Assembly (NCBI RefSeq): GCF_019469265.1
Contig: NZ_CP048268.1
Location: 182,001-246,000 of the forward strand
Reading direction: 5' to 3'
DNA from: Lactobacillus panisapium
GTDB lineage: Bacteria > Bacillota > Bacilli > Lactobacillales > Lactobacillaceae
Length of the DNA: 64,000 bases
Shown: in pieces, positions 17,054-26,600 of the stretch
Layout of the letters: each line of letters begins with the position of its first letter
How positions within the stretch are numbered: the first letter of the stretch is position 1
Notes under the pieces: model-generated
The model's database searches: none
The model's input: the letters and a program-made list of their open reading frames with translations, nothing else
What the model was told of the DNA's origin: nothing
Translations under genes and position numbers: made by a program

Positions 17054-18559
17054 TTAGTCGCTTTCTGGGAAAGCGAAAGCAGTTAGTTGCAGCTTAGTTG
17101 TTTCCAATAGCCAGACTGCTTCTTTTACCTGTGCAATCGTAGCCGAATTAGATTGCAAGACTTTAGACGCGATAATGATAGCAGCACTATAGCTTCGTAG
17201 CCGATAATTAATTTGAACTGACCTGTTTTCGTTTTTTTGTCCTTCTAAAAATAGAGTTTGTAGTTTCTTTTTATCAGCATTAGTGGCGATGTTCTGGTCA
17301 AGTTTAGCTTGTTTAGCAGTAATCACGGGCTTTAACTTAATTCCGTGGGTGTAGTTGACGTCGCTAGCTCTAATAAAACTGTTTTTTTCAAGAACTAATT
17401 CTTCCGTATCAATTTTTTCTTTGTTTGTTTGAGGGTCAACTAAAGTTAAGGTTGGCACACTTCCGTCGTTGTTAATGAAGCCAGAATCAAAGTCTAAATA
17501 GTGGTAAAATGGCTCGGCTTTCTTTTCTTCAGGAAGCCATAAATAAAATAGCCCATCAACGGTAATTTCTTTTTGCTTATTCTCGATGTTGCGCGCAATT
17601 CGCTGACCAGCAAAATTATAAAGTTTAATATTCTCACTGGTTACCGGTTTAACATAAGTAAACGCAGCATCGTGATAGTCAATGTTGGGCAGGTAATTTC
17701 TTAAGTTAACGTCATATTCGTTAATAAATTCATTAGGATAATCATGAAGCCGTAAGTAATATCCCTCAAAGTCGTCATATGGTGGAATTACCATTAAATC
17801 TACTTTGACTTTTTGCCCTTTTTTCAATTTATGCTTCGTTTTTACCCCAGAAACCATGGTAGTTGTCGTCTTAGTCAGCATTTTTGCATATGTAGTTCCC
17901 CTGTAAACTGCATAACAACCGTTAATGCTTCCGACATTATAAGCTCTAATATAGCGATTACGCCCGATTGAGTAATATTGTTTACCTTTGATGTCTGTAG
18001 TTGGCAGGTAACAGGTTTTTCTTGAGCGATTGAGATAATAATATTTTGGCGCAAAATTGGACTTGGCAATCTTGACTTTTCCGCGGTATTTAACGACTGC
18101 TTTTTTAGCTAAAGCTTGTCCTGTCTTTTTCCCATTTTTGGTATAAACAGTCGACTGGTGATTTAACACCAGTTTGCCCTTCTTAGTGTCTTTACCGTTT
18201 GCTTTATACACATCGCCAGCATTTAAATAATGTCCGTGGCCGATATTATAATATGTTTGGCCGTGAATTTTCTTTGTACCGTGATTATAAAAAATGTTGT
18301 CATTAAATGACAAAATGCGCATGTAGTTATTAGGGTCAAGTTCAATATAAGGGAAGCTTTTGGTCGTATTTCCCTTGATTTTATGTCCCAACTTGTTGTA
18401 AACGTATGCGTCGTAAATTAAAAAGATTCTTTTTTTGCTATTCGTACTTTTCTTGGAGGCTTGAACGGTCTGCATGTTGTTCGAGCTAGATAGAAGCGGA
18501 CTGAGTGCTAGGACGGAAGCTGTCAGTCCAATGCAAATTTTTTTGATTAATTTCATCAT
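17054..18559 (-). CDS. SLAP-domain surface protein (copy 2)
   Basis: 501 aa. Same order as copy 1: signal peptide (KKICIGLTASVLALSPLL, cleavage near VQASK), SLAP repeats (AYVYNKLGHKIKG, LNHQSTVYTKNGKKTGQAL, YYSIGRNRYIRAYNV), the middle unknown domain (LKKGQKVKVDLMVIPPY, YYLRLHDYPNEFI, ELITVDGLFYLWLPEEKKAE-like region) and the helical tail ending in VKEAVWLLETTKLQLTA. The conserved middle and tail across copies suggest a specific function beyond wall anchoring. Start ATG behind GAGGTGA. Confidence 0.82.
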   Translation of the reverse strand: MMKLIKKICIGLTASVLALSPLLSSSNNMQTVQASKKSTNSKKRIFLIYDAYVYNKLGHKIKGNTTKSFPYIELDPNNYMRILSFNDNIFYNHGTKKIHGQTYYNIGHGHYLNAGDVYKANGKDTKKGKLVLNHQSTVYTKNGKKTGQALAKKAVVKYRGKVKIAKSNFAPKYYYLNRSRKTCYLPTTDIKGKQYYSIGRNRYIRAYNVGSINGCYAVYRGTTYAKMLTKTTTTMVSGVKTKHKLKKGQKVKVDLMVIPPYDDFEGYYLRLHDYPNEFINEYDVNLRNYLPNIDYHDAAFTYVKPVTSENIKLYNFAGQRIARNIENKQKEITVDGLFYLWLPEEKKAEPFYHYLDFDSGFINNDGSVPTLTLVDPQTNKEKIDTEELVLEKNSFIRASDVNYTHGIKLKPVITAKQAKLDQNIATNADKKKLQTLFLEGQKNENRSVQINYRLRSYSAAIIIASKVLQSNSATIAQVKEAVWLLETTKLQLTAFAFPESD

Positions 18560-18721
18560 TTCACCTCATAATTGTTACTTTATATAGTATTATAGCGCAT
18601 TAAGCTTGTCGGTCAGTGTTCAAAATAAAAAAGGCAGGATCTGTATAACTCGGCAAAAATATCTGCTTGACTTAAAGAATACTTGAAGTGCTAAGCTCTG
18701 AATAAATAAGGAGGCAAAAAG

Positions 18722-19405
18722 ATGCAAAGAGCAAAAGTCATTGTTCACATGTATGTGACAATTGATGGCAAAATTGACGGGAAGACCGAGAGTCCTGAAT
18801 CCGGTCAATATTATAGTGATGAATTATTTGTTTTAAGTAACGCTGACGGTAACGGCCGGCGCACAATCCAAATGTACGCTGCACCAGACACAATTGACTT
18901 GACGAAATACAGTCCTGAAGGTATTGACGATCAGGATTGGTTACCTGACATTAAGTCAGACACTTGGTCAGTTGCGTTTGACCGCAAGGGTAAATGTGGC
19001 TGGAATCAAAATTATTTCTTGTATAATCAACACCGCATGCACGCAATTGAGGTGGTTACACGGCAGGCTAAAAAAGAATATCTTGCTTTTTTACGGTCAC
19101 TCAATATTCCCTACATTATTTCTGGTGATGAGAACTTTAATTTAGCGGAAGTACTGGTCAAGTTAAAGCAGCATTTTGGCATTGAAACACTGGCTGTTTG
19201 TGGTGGAGCCAGAATTAATGGCGTCTTTTTGGAGCAACATGTCGTTGATGAAATTTCGCTTGTGATCTCGCCCTATGTTAATGGGGACAAAGAGATTAAG
19301 GCGGCTTTTGAAACGGCTGCGCGCATCGATGACCGCTTCAAAATCGACATGGTAAAAAAGCTAACTGACGGCGGTGTTCATTTACTTTTTAAAAAAGATA
19401 ACTGA
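18722..19405 (+). CDS. RibD C-terminal / dihydrofolate-reductase-like protein
   Basis: 227 aa with the RibD_C fold. The N-terminus HMYVTIDGKIDG matches the family's substrate strand, and TLAVCGGARINGVFLEQHVVDEISLVISPYV-type region (residues about 155-185) holds the NADPH-binding CGG motif. No riboflavin genes are nearby, so it is likely a stand-alone reductase of unknown substrate. Strong AAGGAGG ribosome site. Confidence 0.8.
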   Translation: MQRAKVIVHMYVTIDGKIDGKTESPESGQYYSDELFVLSNADGNGRRTIQMYAAPDTIDLTKYSPEGIDDQDWLPDIKSDTWSVAFDRKGKCGWNQNYFLYNQHRMHAIEVVTRQAKKEYLAFLRSLNIPYIISGDENFNLAEVLVKLKQHFGIETLAVCGGARINGVFLEQHVVDEISLVISPYVNGDKEIKAAFETAARIDDRFKIDMVKKLTDGGVHLLFKKDN

Positions 19406-19423
19406 AAATAATTGAGTAAAAGA

Positions 19424-19452
19424 TTAGCTTGCATCTTATGCGGGCTTTTTTA
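19424..19452 (+). terminator. Terminator after the RibD_C gene
   Basis: AGCTTGCA / TGCGGGCT stem followed by six T residues. Confidence 0.65.
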
Positions 19453-19546
19453 TGTAAAAAAATTCGTAATGATCTTTTGTTAGCAAAACTACTACTGCCA
19501 TGTATAATGAAGGTAACTGGTTACAATTAGTAGAGAAGATAGAGCT

Positions 19547-20869
19547 ATGAAACAAGAATCATTATTTGCAAATAATGCAGCTAGTGAGCCACTAGCGAAT
19601 CGGGTCAGGCCGCAAAATTTAACTGAATTCGTTGGTCAAGAGCAATTGCTCGGCCCGGGTAAGATTTTGCGGGAAATGATTGATCATGATCAGGTTTCCT
19701 CCATGATTTTTTGGGGCCCACCTGGAGTGGGTAAGACTACTCTGGCTGAGATTATTGCGCGGCAAAGTCAGGCAGGTTTTTACAGTTTTAGTGCCGTTGA
19801 TAGCAGTATTGCGAAAATTCGCAAAATTATGAAGCAAGCCGAAGAAGAAAGCCAGTTAGGACAGAAGACGTTAGTTTTCATTGACGAAATTCATCGCTTT
19901 AACAAGGCGCAGCAGGATGCTTTTTTGCCGTATGTTGAGCGTGGCAGTATTACTTTAATTGGCGCAACCACCGAGAATCCTTCCTTTGAAGTTAATTCAG
20001 CCTTGCTGTCACGTTGCAAAGTTTTTGTTTTAAAGGCACTTGAAGTTACCGACATTATTAAATTGCTCAAAAATGCCATTAATAACCCTAATGGTTTTGG
20101 TAAGGTTAAAGTTAACATTGACGAGCAAGAGATTAAGGCAATTGCTAAGTTTGCGAATGGCGACGCACGGACTGCGCTTAACACCTTGGAAATGGCTGTT
20201 TTGAATGGTGTAAAAAATGGTGACACGATTAGCGTGACAATGGCTAGTTTAAAGCAGCTGATTACGCAGAAGTCGGTTTTATATGATAAAAATGGTGAAG
20301 AACACTACAACATTATTTCCGCTTTGCATAAGTCGATGCGTAACAGCGATGTCAACGCCGCAATTTATTGGCTGTCGCGCATGCTAGATGGCGGGGAAGA
20401 TCCGCTCTACATTGCGCGGCGGCTCGTGCGTTTTGCTAGTGAAGATATTGGACTCGCTGACACCAACGCACTCAACGTGGCAATCAATGTTTTTCAAGCC
20501 TGTCAGTTCCTAGGGATGCCGGAGTGTGATGTTCATTTAACGGAAGCCGTGATTTATCTGTCGCTAGCACCAAAATCCAATGCTGTTTACAAGGCACGAC
20601 TTGCGGCCGAAAAAGACGTTAAAAAAACAATTGATGAGCCGGTTCCGCTCCAAATTCGCAATGCGCCAACTAAGTTGATGAAGGACTTGGATTACGGTAA
20701 GGGCTATGAATACGCTCATCAGACCCAAGATAAACTGACAACGATGAAGACCATGCCGCCTAATTTAGAGGGGCACGAGTACTATTTGCCAACTGAGCAG
20801 GGGCATGAGGATCGTTTCAAAAAGCGTCTGCAGCAGATTAAAAAGTGGCACCAAGAACACGATAATTAA
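19547..20869 (+). CDS. rarA: Replication-associated recombination protein RarA (MgsA)
   Basis: 440 aa AAA+ ATPase acting at stalled replication forks. Walker A GPPGVGKTT is at residues 57-65, Walker B is VFIDEIHRFNKAQQDA (about 106-121), sensor 1 is LIGATTENPSFEVNSALLSR. The C-terminal part holds the MgsA tetramerisation region (ALHKSMRNSDVNAAIYWLSR, IARRLVRFASEDIGLAD). Full length for the family. A single-gene unit at the border of the accessory catabolic island. Confidence 0.96.
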   Translation: MKQESLFANNAASEPLANRVRPQNLTEFVGQEQLLGPGKILREMIDHDQVSSMIFWGPPGVGKTTLAEIIARQSQAGFYSFSAVDSSIAKIRKIMKQAEEESQLGQKTLVFIDEIHRFNKAQQDAFLPYVERGSITLIGATTENPSFEVNSALLSRCKVFVLKALEVTDIIKLLKNAINNPNGFGKVKVNIDEQEIKAIAKFANGDARTALNTLEMAVLNGVKNGDTISVTMASLKQLITQKSVLYDKNGEEHYNIISALHKSMRNSDVNAAIYWLSRMLDGGEDPLYIARRLVRFASEDIGLADTNALNVAINVFQACQFLGMPECDVHLTEAVIYLSLAPKSNAVYKARLAAEKDVKKTIDEPVPLQIRNAPTKLMKDLDYGKGYEYAHQTQDKLTTMKTMPPNLEGHEYYLPTEQGHEDRFKKRLQQIKKWHQEHDN

Positions 20870-20904
20870 AATGTATTAAAGTTTGATAATAATAATTGTT
20901 TTGT

Positions 20905-20946
20905 AGTACATGATTTAGATGTTTTATCTAGATCATGTATTTTTTG
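20905..20946 (+). terminator. Terminator after rarA
   Basis: TACATGATTTAGAT and ATCTAGATCATGTA form a long stem followed by six T residues. Confidence 0.8.
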
Positions 20947-21129
20947 TTAAAAATAATTTACAGCTATGAAAATGAGTAAATGTTATTGTATGAGGTGATT
21001 GAACAACAAAGCTGCATCGGATAGCTTATGATATTTTGTTTTTTAGTATTCACACTATTTAGCTAATTGATTTTTTTGCTATCTTACCTAAAGCATCTTA
21101 ATATCAAGCTTGATTAGCATATTTAAGCA

Positions 21130-21945
21130 CTAAATCCAATTTGCAAGACTTTTTAATACTTTTTGTACTTGTGGGTTATTAATTTCTTTTAGAAAATCGT
21201 GATCTAAATAATAAAGTGGATAAAAAACGTTATATTGGGAAAGTTGTTTTAATGACTTACTGTAGCTAAAGGGTACCTCTTTATCTGTTGTACTTGCAGC
21301 GGAAAAAATAGGAGGGAAATTTTTTAATTCGTCTATGGTAATTGAATATTTGCTTACTTCATTTTCGTTAACGTCATAAGCTTTTAACAAATCACCTTGT
21401 TCAGCAAGATATAAATATAAAAGATAGCGAGATAAAGCAGAATCATCATGAATAAATTTTTTTGTATCTATTGATTGTATAAGCTCTTTTGAAATAGTCG
21501 TAGTCGATAATTTTTTTGCTCGATTAGCGTCTTTCAAGTCATAGTAACCATAGAAATTGATAATTTTGGTAGGCTTTTTTATTTGGCTTAATTTGAGAAT
21601 CTGATTGGCCAACCAAAACATAATAAAACCTCCAGCAGAGCGGCCACATAATATGTAATTAAAATTATGTGGTTCGATTACTTTTTTATATAGCTCTTTA
21701 AATGACTGGAAAGTTGTTTCTAAAATTTTACTTAAAGAAGAGTTTGGAGCTAGTGGATAATCTAGTGCAATAACTTCTATCTGTTTTTTTAGGAAAATAT
21801 TAGTTAAAGCAGAGGGTAAGTCATTACGTGTGCCATATATTAATCCGCCACCATGAAAGTAAATTAAGATAGTTGATGTTGGGGTGCTAGGGTACCATAA
21901 AGTACATTGCATTGAATTGGATAATTTTTGCATATTATGTTTCAT
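21130..21945 (-). CDS. Alpha/beta hydrolase, HSL/BD-FAE-like, in the carbamoyl-catabolism locus
   Basis: 271 aa. IYFHGGGLIYG is the HGGG oxyanion motif of the hormone-sensitive-lipase group and CGRSAGGF holds the nucleophile serine. Near the C-terminus SAASTTDKEVPF and YYLDHDFLKE supply plausible Asp and His. No signal peptide, so cytoplasmic. It overlaps the PucR gene by 11 nt and must be translated with it. Being co-expressed with the regulator of the FdrA operon, it may hydrolyse an ester or amide precursor of the pathway substrate; this is inference. Confidence 0.8.
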   Translation of the reverse strand: MKHNMQKLSNSMQCTLWYPSTPTSTILIYFHGGGLIYGTRNDLPSALTNIFLKKQIEVIALDYPLAPNSSLSKILETTFQSFKELYKKVIEPHNFNYILCGRSAGGFIMFWLANQILKLSQIKKPTKIINFYGYYDLKDANRAKKLSTTTISKELIQSIDTKKFIHDDSALSRYLLYLYLAEQGDLLKAYDVNENEVSKYSITIDELKNFPPIFSAASTTDKEVPFSYSKSLKQLSQYNVFYPLYYLDHDFLKEINNPQVQKVLKSLANWI

Positions 21946-23515
21946 TATTTTTCTCCATACTAAGTAAATAAGTTGAGATTTGATAATTGATTAGTTCAGT
22001 TTGGTTTTCAAGATCAAGATCTAATAAACCTTGAATCTTTTTAATCCTGTAGCGGACGGTTTTTTCGTGTACAAATAATAGTTCAGCAGCTTTTTTGTAA
22101 TTTTTATTTGTGTCAAAAAATATTTTTAGCGTTTTAAATAAATCATAATTATCTTTTTTCAAATCTATTAAATTTTGAGGGATGAATTTATTTAAAGTGC
22201 TAGGGTCTTTGATTGACAAGAAATATCTAAATATACCTAGTCTTTCAATTGAGAAAACATAATTAATAAAAATTTTTGCGTTAAAACTCAAGGCCTGCAA
22301 GCATTCATCTAAAATGGTTTGCAAGTTATTTTTTGTCTTAATAAAGCTAATTACAATTGAAAGACTTGAACGCTTTTGAAAATACTTAGACAACTTCTTT
22401 TTTATTAGTGCAGAATCTAACTGATCAGAGTGACTTTCAATATTAAAAAGAATGATCATATAGTCGTGGTGTTCTGAGTAAATGCTGTAGCGCTTAAGTC
22501 CTTGAAGTATTGCTCGAATATTATAAAGATCCATTTTACTCAAATTAGTAGTAAAAAAAGCACAAGCTTGATAATACTTGTAATGATTTAAATTTACTTC
22601 ATCTAGCAGTGTATCAAGCTCTCTTTCATCCAAAAGTGGGTATTGCAAAATCGCATCTGCAATATTATTTAAGTGGGCGTACTCTTTTTGCTTTAAAGCA
22701 TATTCCGTTTGTAATTTATTCTGAATAATATCAATGAAATTTTCGAAAATCATTGTCTCTGATTCACTTAATTTTTGAGTTTTATGAATTACTAAGAGTG
22801 AATTACGTTGATTAACATTATTCGTTGAAAACTCAATTCTTGTGGCGTTATATATTTGATTTGTAGCCAAAGATTCAAGAGTGTACAAAAAATATTTGTT
22901 TTTCACAAATTCAGAATCTTCTTCTGTATAGGGACTCCTTTCCTTAATTACCATTTTTTCAGGCATATCTTTGCTTTTATAAGAGGTTGAGTTTGAAGCT
23001 AAATATAACGAGCAAGGATAGTGAGTTATATTATTAAATTCGGCTACTAAAACTTGGTAAGAAGCTAGACTATCAGCTAAAGGTATTAATCTTTGTCTTG
23101 TTTTATAGTAGTTCTCCAAGACTAACGATTGATTATTTAAAATTGGCTGATAGATAGCTAATATTATTTGTTCATAATTTAACTCCGTACCCACTTTGAT
23201 TAACGGAATTTTATTTTGATAGCAAAGGTCTATAAACCAATTTGGTACTTGTTTAATCAGTCGATCAACTTTCACGATAATTCCACTAATCCCGATCCGT
23301 ACCATCTTTTCAAAAAAAGTATTCATCTCATCGGGCGATAATTGCTTTAATGCATAAAAAGAGGTCAAAATGATTTGATTTTTGCGTGACCATTTTTCAA
23401 TATCTAAAGCCTCTAAAACCATTACAGACTTAATTTCAGTATTTCTTTCCAATTTTGGTGTTAAAATTTTGCTTTCTTTGAAAATTGGTAATTCTAGCAG
23501 ATCGTATAGTTTCAT
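21935..23515 (-). CDS. PucR-family transcriptional regulator
   Basis: 526 aa. The N-terminal ~125 residues match the PucR sensor domain (LYDLLELPIFKESKIL, VKVDRLIKQVPNWFIDLC). The C-terminus has the PucR/CdaR-type helix-turn-helix (NKNYKKAAELLFVHEKTVRY, RIKKIQGLLDLDLEN). PucR of Bacillus controls purine and ureide catabolism, which fits an FdrA-type operon. It is transcribed divergently from that operon across a 141-nt region with a palindrome and a cre-like site, so it is the likely direct regulator. ATG follows AAGGAG. Confidence 0.88.
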   Translation of the reverse strand: MKLYDLLELPIFKESKILTPKLERNTEIKSVMVLEALDIEKWSRKNQIILTSFYALKQLSPDEMNTFFEKMVRIGISGIIVKVDRLIKQVPNWFIDLCYQNKIPLIKVGTELNYEQIILAIYQPILNNQSLVLENYYKTRQRLIPLADSLASYQVLVAEFNNITHYPCSLYLASNSTSYKSKDMPEKMVIKERSPYTEEDSEFVKNKYFLYTLESLATNQIYNATRIEFSTNNVNQRNSLLVIHKTQKLSESETMIFENFIDIIQNKLQTEYALKQKEYAHLNNIADAILQYPLLDERELDTLLDEVNLNHYKYYQACAFFTTNLSKMDLYNIRAILQGLKRYSIYSEHHDYMIILFNIESHSDQLDSALIKKKLSKYFQKRSSLSIVISFIKTKNNLQTILDECLQALSFNAKIFINYVFSIERLGIFRYFLSIKDPSTLNKFIPQNLIDLKKDNYDLFKTLKIFFDTNKNYKKAAELLFVHEKTVRYRIKKIQGLLDLDLENQTELINYQISTYLLSMEKNNET

Positions 23516-23547
23516 ATTAAATCTCCTTAAATTATTTTCCTTTGTCC

Positions 23548-23570
23548 ATTTGGCTAAAAATCTTCCAAAT
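23548..23570. promoter_or_regulatory. Inverted repeat, candidate operator
   Basis: ATTTGG (23548-23553) and CCAAAT (23565-23570) are separated by 11 nt in the pucR-fdrA intergenic region. It could be a binding site for the PucR protein or be chance; short arms. Confidence 0.3.
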
Positions 23571-23588
23571 AGATTTACTTTTTATCCA

Positions 23589-23617
23589 TTGTAAGCGCTT
23601 CTATACAATCATACAAT
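23589..23617 (+). promoter_or_regulatory. Promoter of the fdrA operon with cre-like site over the -35 box
   Basis: TTGTAA (23589-23594), 17 nt, TACAAT (23612-23617) makes a plausible sigma-A promoter. Positions 23589-23603 (TTGTAAGCGCTTCTA) match the CcpA cre consensus WTGNAANCGNWNNCW with one mismatch, so the operon is probably repressed by CcpA when good sugars are present. Confidence 0.55.
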
Positions 23618-23627
23618 TTAAATTGTA
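23612..23627. promoter_or_regulatory. Perfect 16-bp palindrome over the -10 box, candidate PucR operator
   Basis: TACAATTTAAATTGTA is an exact palindrome beginning at the -10 hexamer of the fdrA-operon promoter and ending 29 nt before the start codon. A half-site TACAAT also occurs at 23604-23609. A repressor or ligand-responsive regulator bound here would block transcription. Confidence 0.5.
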
Positions 23628-23656
23628 AAAAAATTAACAAATTGGAGGTATGAAAA

Positions 23657-26600
23657 ATGCTTAAGACAGTAATCTTAAAGGATAACTATCAGGATTCAAT
23701 TAATCTTATGCTATTGACGAATAAGATTAACGAGCTGGCCGATGTAGAAATGAGCCAGATCATGATGGGTACTGAAGCGAATAAGGATATTTTGGCTAAT
23801 ACTGGCTTGTTAACTGAGAAGGCTAAAACTGCATCACCCAATGATTTAATGGTAGTTGTTAGAAGTGATGACAATGAGGTTATGGATAAAGTTTTACCAA
23901 CTGTTCAGTCATTCCTGGAAGATCTTTCTACTAAAAAGACTGAATCTGATGAAGACACAGTGGCGGTTGATAATTGGGATGATGCATTAAAGGCATTGCC
24001 AGATGCGAATTTGGCTTTATTTAGCATACCTGGAGAATACGGAGCTCCAGAAATGGAAAAGGCTTTGAAACATAATTTAAATGTGTTCTCATTTACGGAT
24101 AATGTTTCAATCGAAGATGAAGTTAAATTAAAGAAATTAGCCCATAAAAAAGGCTTACTAATGATGGGACCTGATTGTGGCACGGGTGTTATTTCAAGTA
24201 TTCCATTGGCGTTTACTAATGTTGTCTCACCCGGAAATATTGGCATTGTTGGTGCTTCAGGAACTGGAATTCAAGAAGTAACGACCATTATTGACAGATT
24301 GGGCAATGGTGTTATTCATGCCATAGGTACCGGTGGACGTGATTTAAGTAATGAGGTAGATGCAATTACGGTTAAAGATGCAATTGCGGCTTTAGAAGAT
24401 CATGAGCCAACGGATGTGATTTGTGTCATTTCTAAACCACCTGCAAAAAAGGTTAGAGATGAAGTTATGCAGATTCTTGAAAGCTGTGATAAGCCCGTTG
24501 TTGCTGACTTTTTAGGTGAGCGACCTACTCATTATGAAGGTAATGTTTATTTAGCTCATACATTAGAAGAAACGGCTAAGATTGCTGTTGATTTGGCAGC
24601 TGGTAAAGAAGTTAAAAAGAATTATTTTGAAAAAGTTGAACTACCAGCTAATGTTAAAACACTAGCAGACGATAAAACTATTAAGGGACTCTATTCAGGT
24701 GGAACTTTGGCTAATGAAGCCGGCATGCTGATTTCTGAAGCACTTGACTTAGGGCACTTAACAAAGGAAAAAGGATATATTCTAAAAACTGAGGGATATG
24801 ATGTCATTGATTTAGGAGATGATGTTTATACCCAAGGAAAGCCACACCCAATGATTGATCCAGAGGTTCGGATTAATAAAATGCGCGAATATTGTCAGGA
24901 TCCACATACTGGGGTCATTTTACTTGATGTAGTGTTGGGATATGGCGCAAGCGATGATATGGCTGGTGCTTTAATTCCAGTAATTGATGAAGAAATTGAT
25001 AAGGCTGAAAAAGCTGGCAGACCATTATACTTTGTTGCCACTGTTGTAGGAACGAATAAAGATCCGCAAAATTATGATGAAACAGTTGAGCGCTTAAAAG
25101 AACATGGCGTTTTAGTTGAGAAGAGCAATGCAAAGGCTGTTCAACTAGCATTAAAGTTAAAAGGAATTCAAATTTCTGAGCCAGATAAAACAAATATTCC
25201 ATATACAGGGAAGAAAATTGCATTACCAACAGTTAGCAACGAAGTAAAGGAATTATTAGCTACAAAACCACGAGTAATTAATATTGGTATTAATAGTTTT
25301 ACCGATTCGATTATTAAATATGGTGGAAAAACTGTTCAATTCAATTGGAAGCCACGCGCTAATGGTAATAAGCGGATGATTAAGTTATTAGATGCACTAG
25401 AAAAGTATGATGACAAGATTGACGCAGACAATGAAAAGGTAATTCAAAGATTTAAGGATGCGAAACCGTTTCTGACTGATGTAGTTCCTGCTAAGACTGT
25501 TATTCCTGAACTGAATACTGAGCACAAGACATTGTTGCATGCAGGACCGCCAATTACATATACAGAAATGACAGGACCTATGCAGGGCTCATGTGTTGGT
25601 GCAGCAATATTTGAGGGCTGGGCAAAAGATGAGATTGAGGCACGAAAGTTATTGGAAAATGGAGAAATAAGTTTAATGCCTTGTCATTCTGTTCATGCCG
25701 TCGGACCAATGGGTGGAATTACATCAGGAAATATGCCTGTTGTCATTGTTGAAAACAGATTAGACAATACGAGAGCTTATTGCACCTTGAATGAAGGTAT
25801 AGGTAAGGTTTTGAGATTTGGAGCATACTCTCAAGAAGTTATTGATCGGCTAGTTTGGATGAGGGATGTACTCGGTCCAGTCTTATCAAAAGCTTTAAAG
25901 AAAACTGAGGATGGCCTTAACTTAAATGTCTTAATAGCACGTTCTATTACAATGGGAGATGAGTTCCATCAAAGAAATATTGCCGCTTCAGCAAACTTCT
26001 TATGTTCAATAGCGCCACTAATTAGTGAACTAGATATTAGTGAGAAAGACAGATACGATGTAATTAAATTTTTAGCAGATACTGATCAATTCTTCCTCAA
26101 CATTATGATGGCTACTGGCAAGTCAATTGCTGATGCTGCAAGAAAGTATCAAAAAGGTACTATCGTAACTGCAATGGCTAGAAATGGACGTGATTTTGGT
26201 ATCCGTATTGCTGGTATGGGAGACCAATGGTTTAAAGCACCTGTAAATACTCCTAAGGGCCTTTATTTTGCAGGCTTTTCAGAGGATGACGCTAATCCCG
26301 ACATTGGCGATTCTTCAATTACAGAAACTGTTGGTGTAGGCGGTATGGCCATGGTAGCAGCTCCTGGTGTAACAAGATTTGTTGGTGCAGGCGGTTTTGA
26401 AGATGCATTAAGAATTTCCAATTCCATGGAGAAGATTAATACTACTCACAATCCAAATTGGTCGATTCCAACTTGGGACTTTAAAGGCACGAACTTGGGC
26501 ATTGATATTAGAAAAGTAGTAGAAACTGGCATTGAGCCAATTATTAACACAGGTATTGCACATAAAAAACCAGGTGTTGGTCAGATTGGTGCTGGTACTG

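Noticed and set aside
20870..21129. Possible small gene between rarA and the hydrolase
   Set aside because: Only a terminator is visible; short frames have no ribosome site.
24915..25229. Minus-strand ORF within the fdrA fusion
   Set aside because: His/Gln-rich shadow of the coding strand without a ribosome site.
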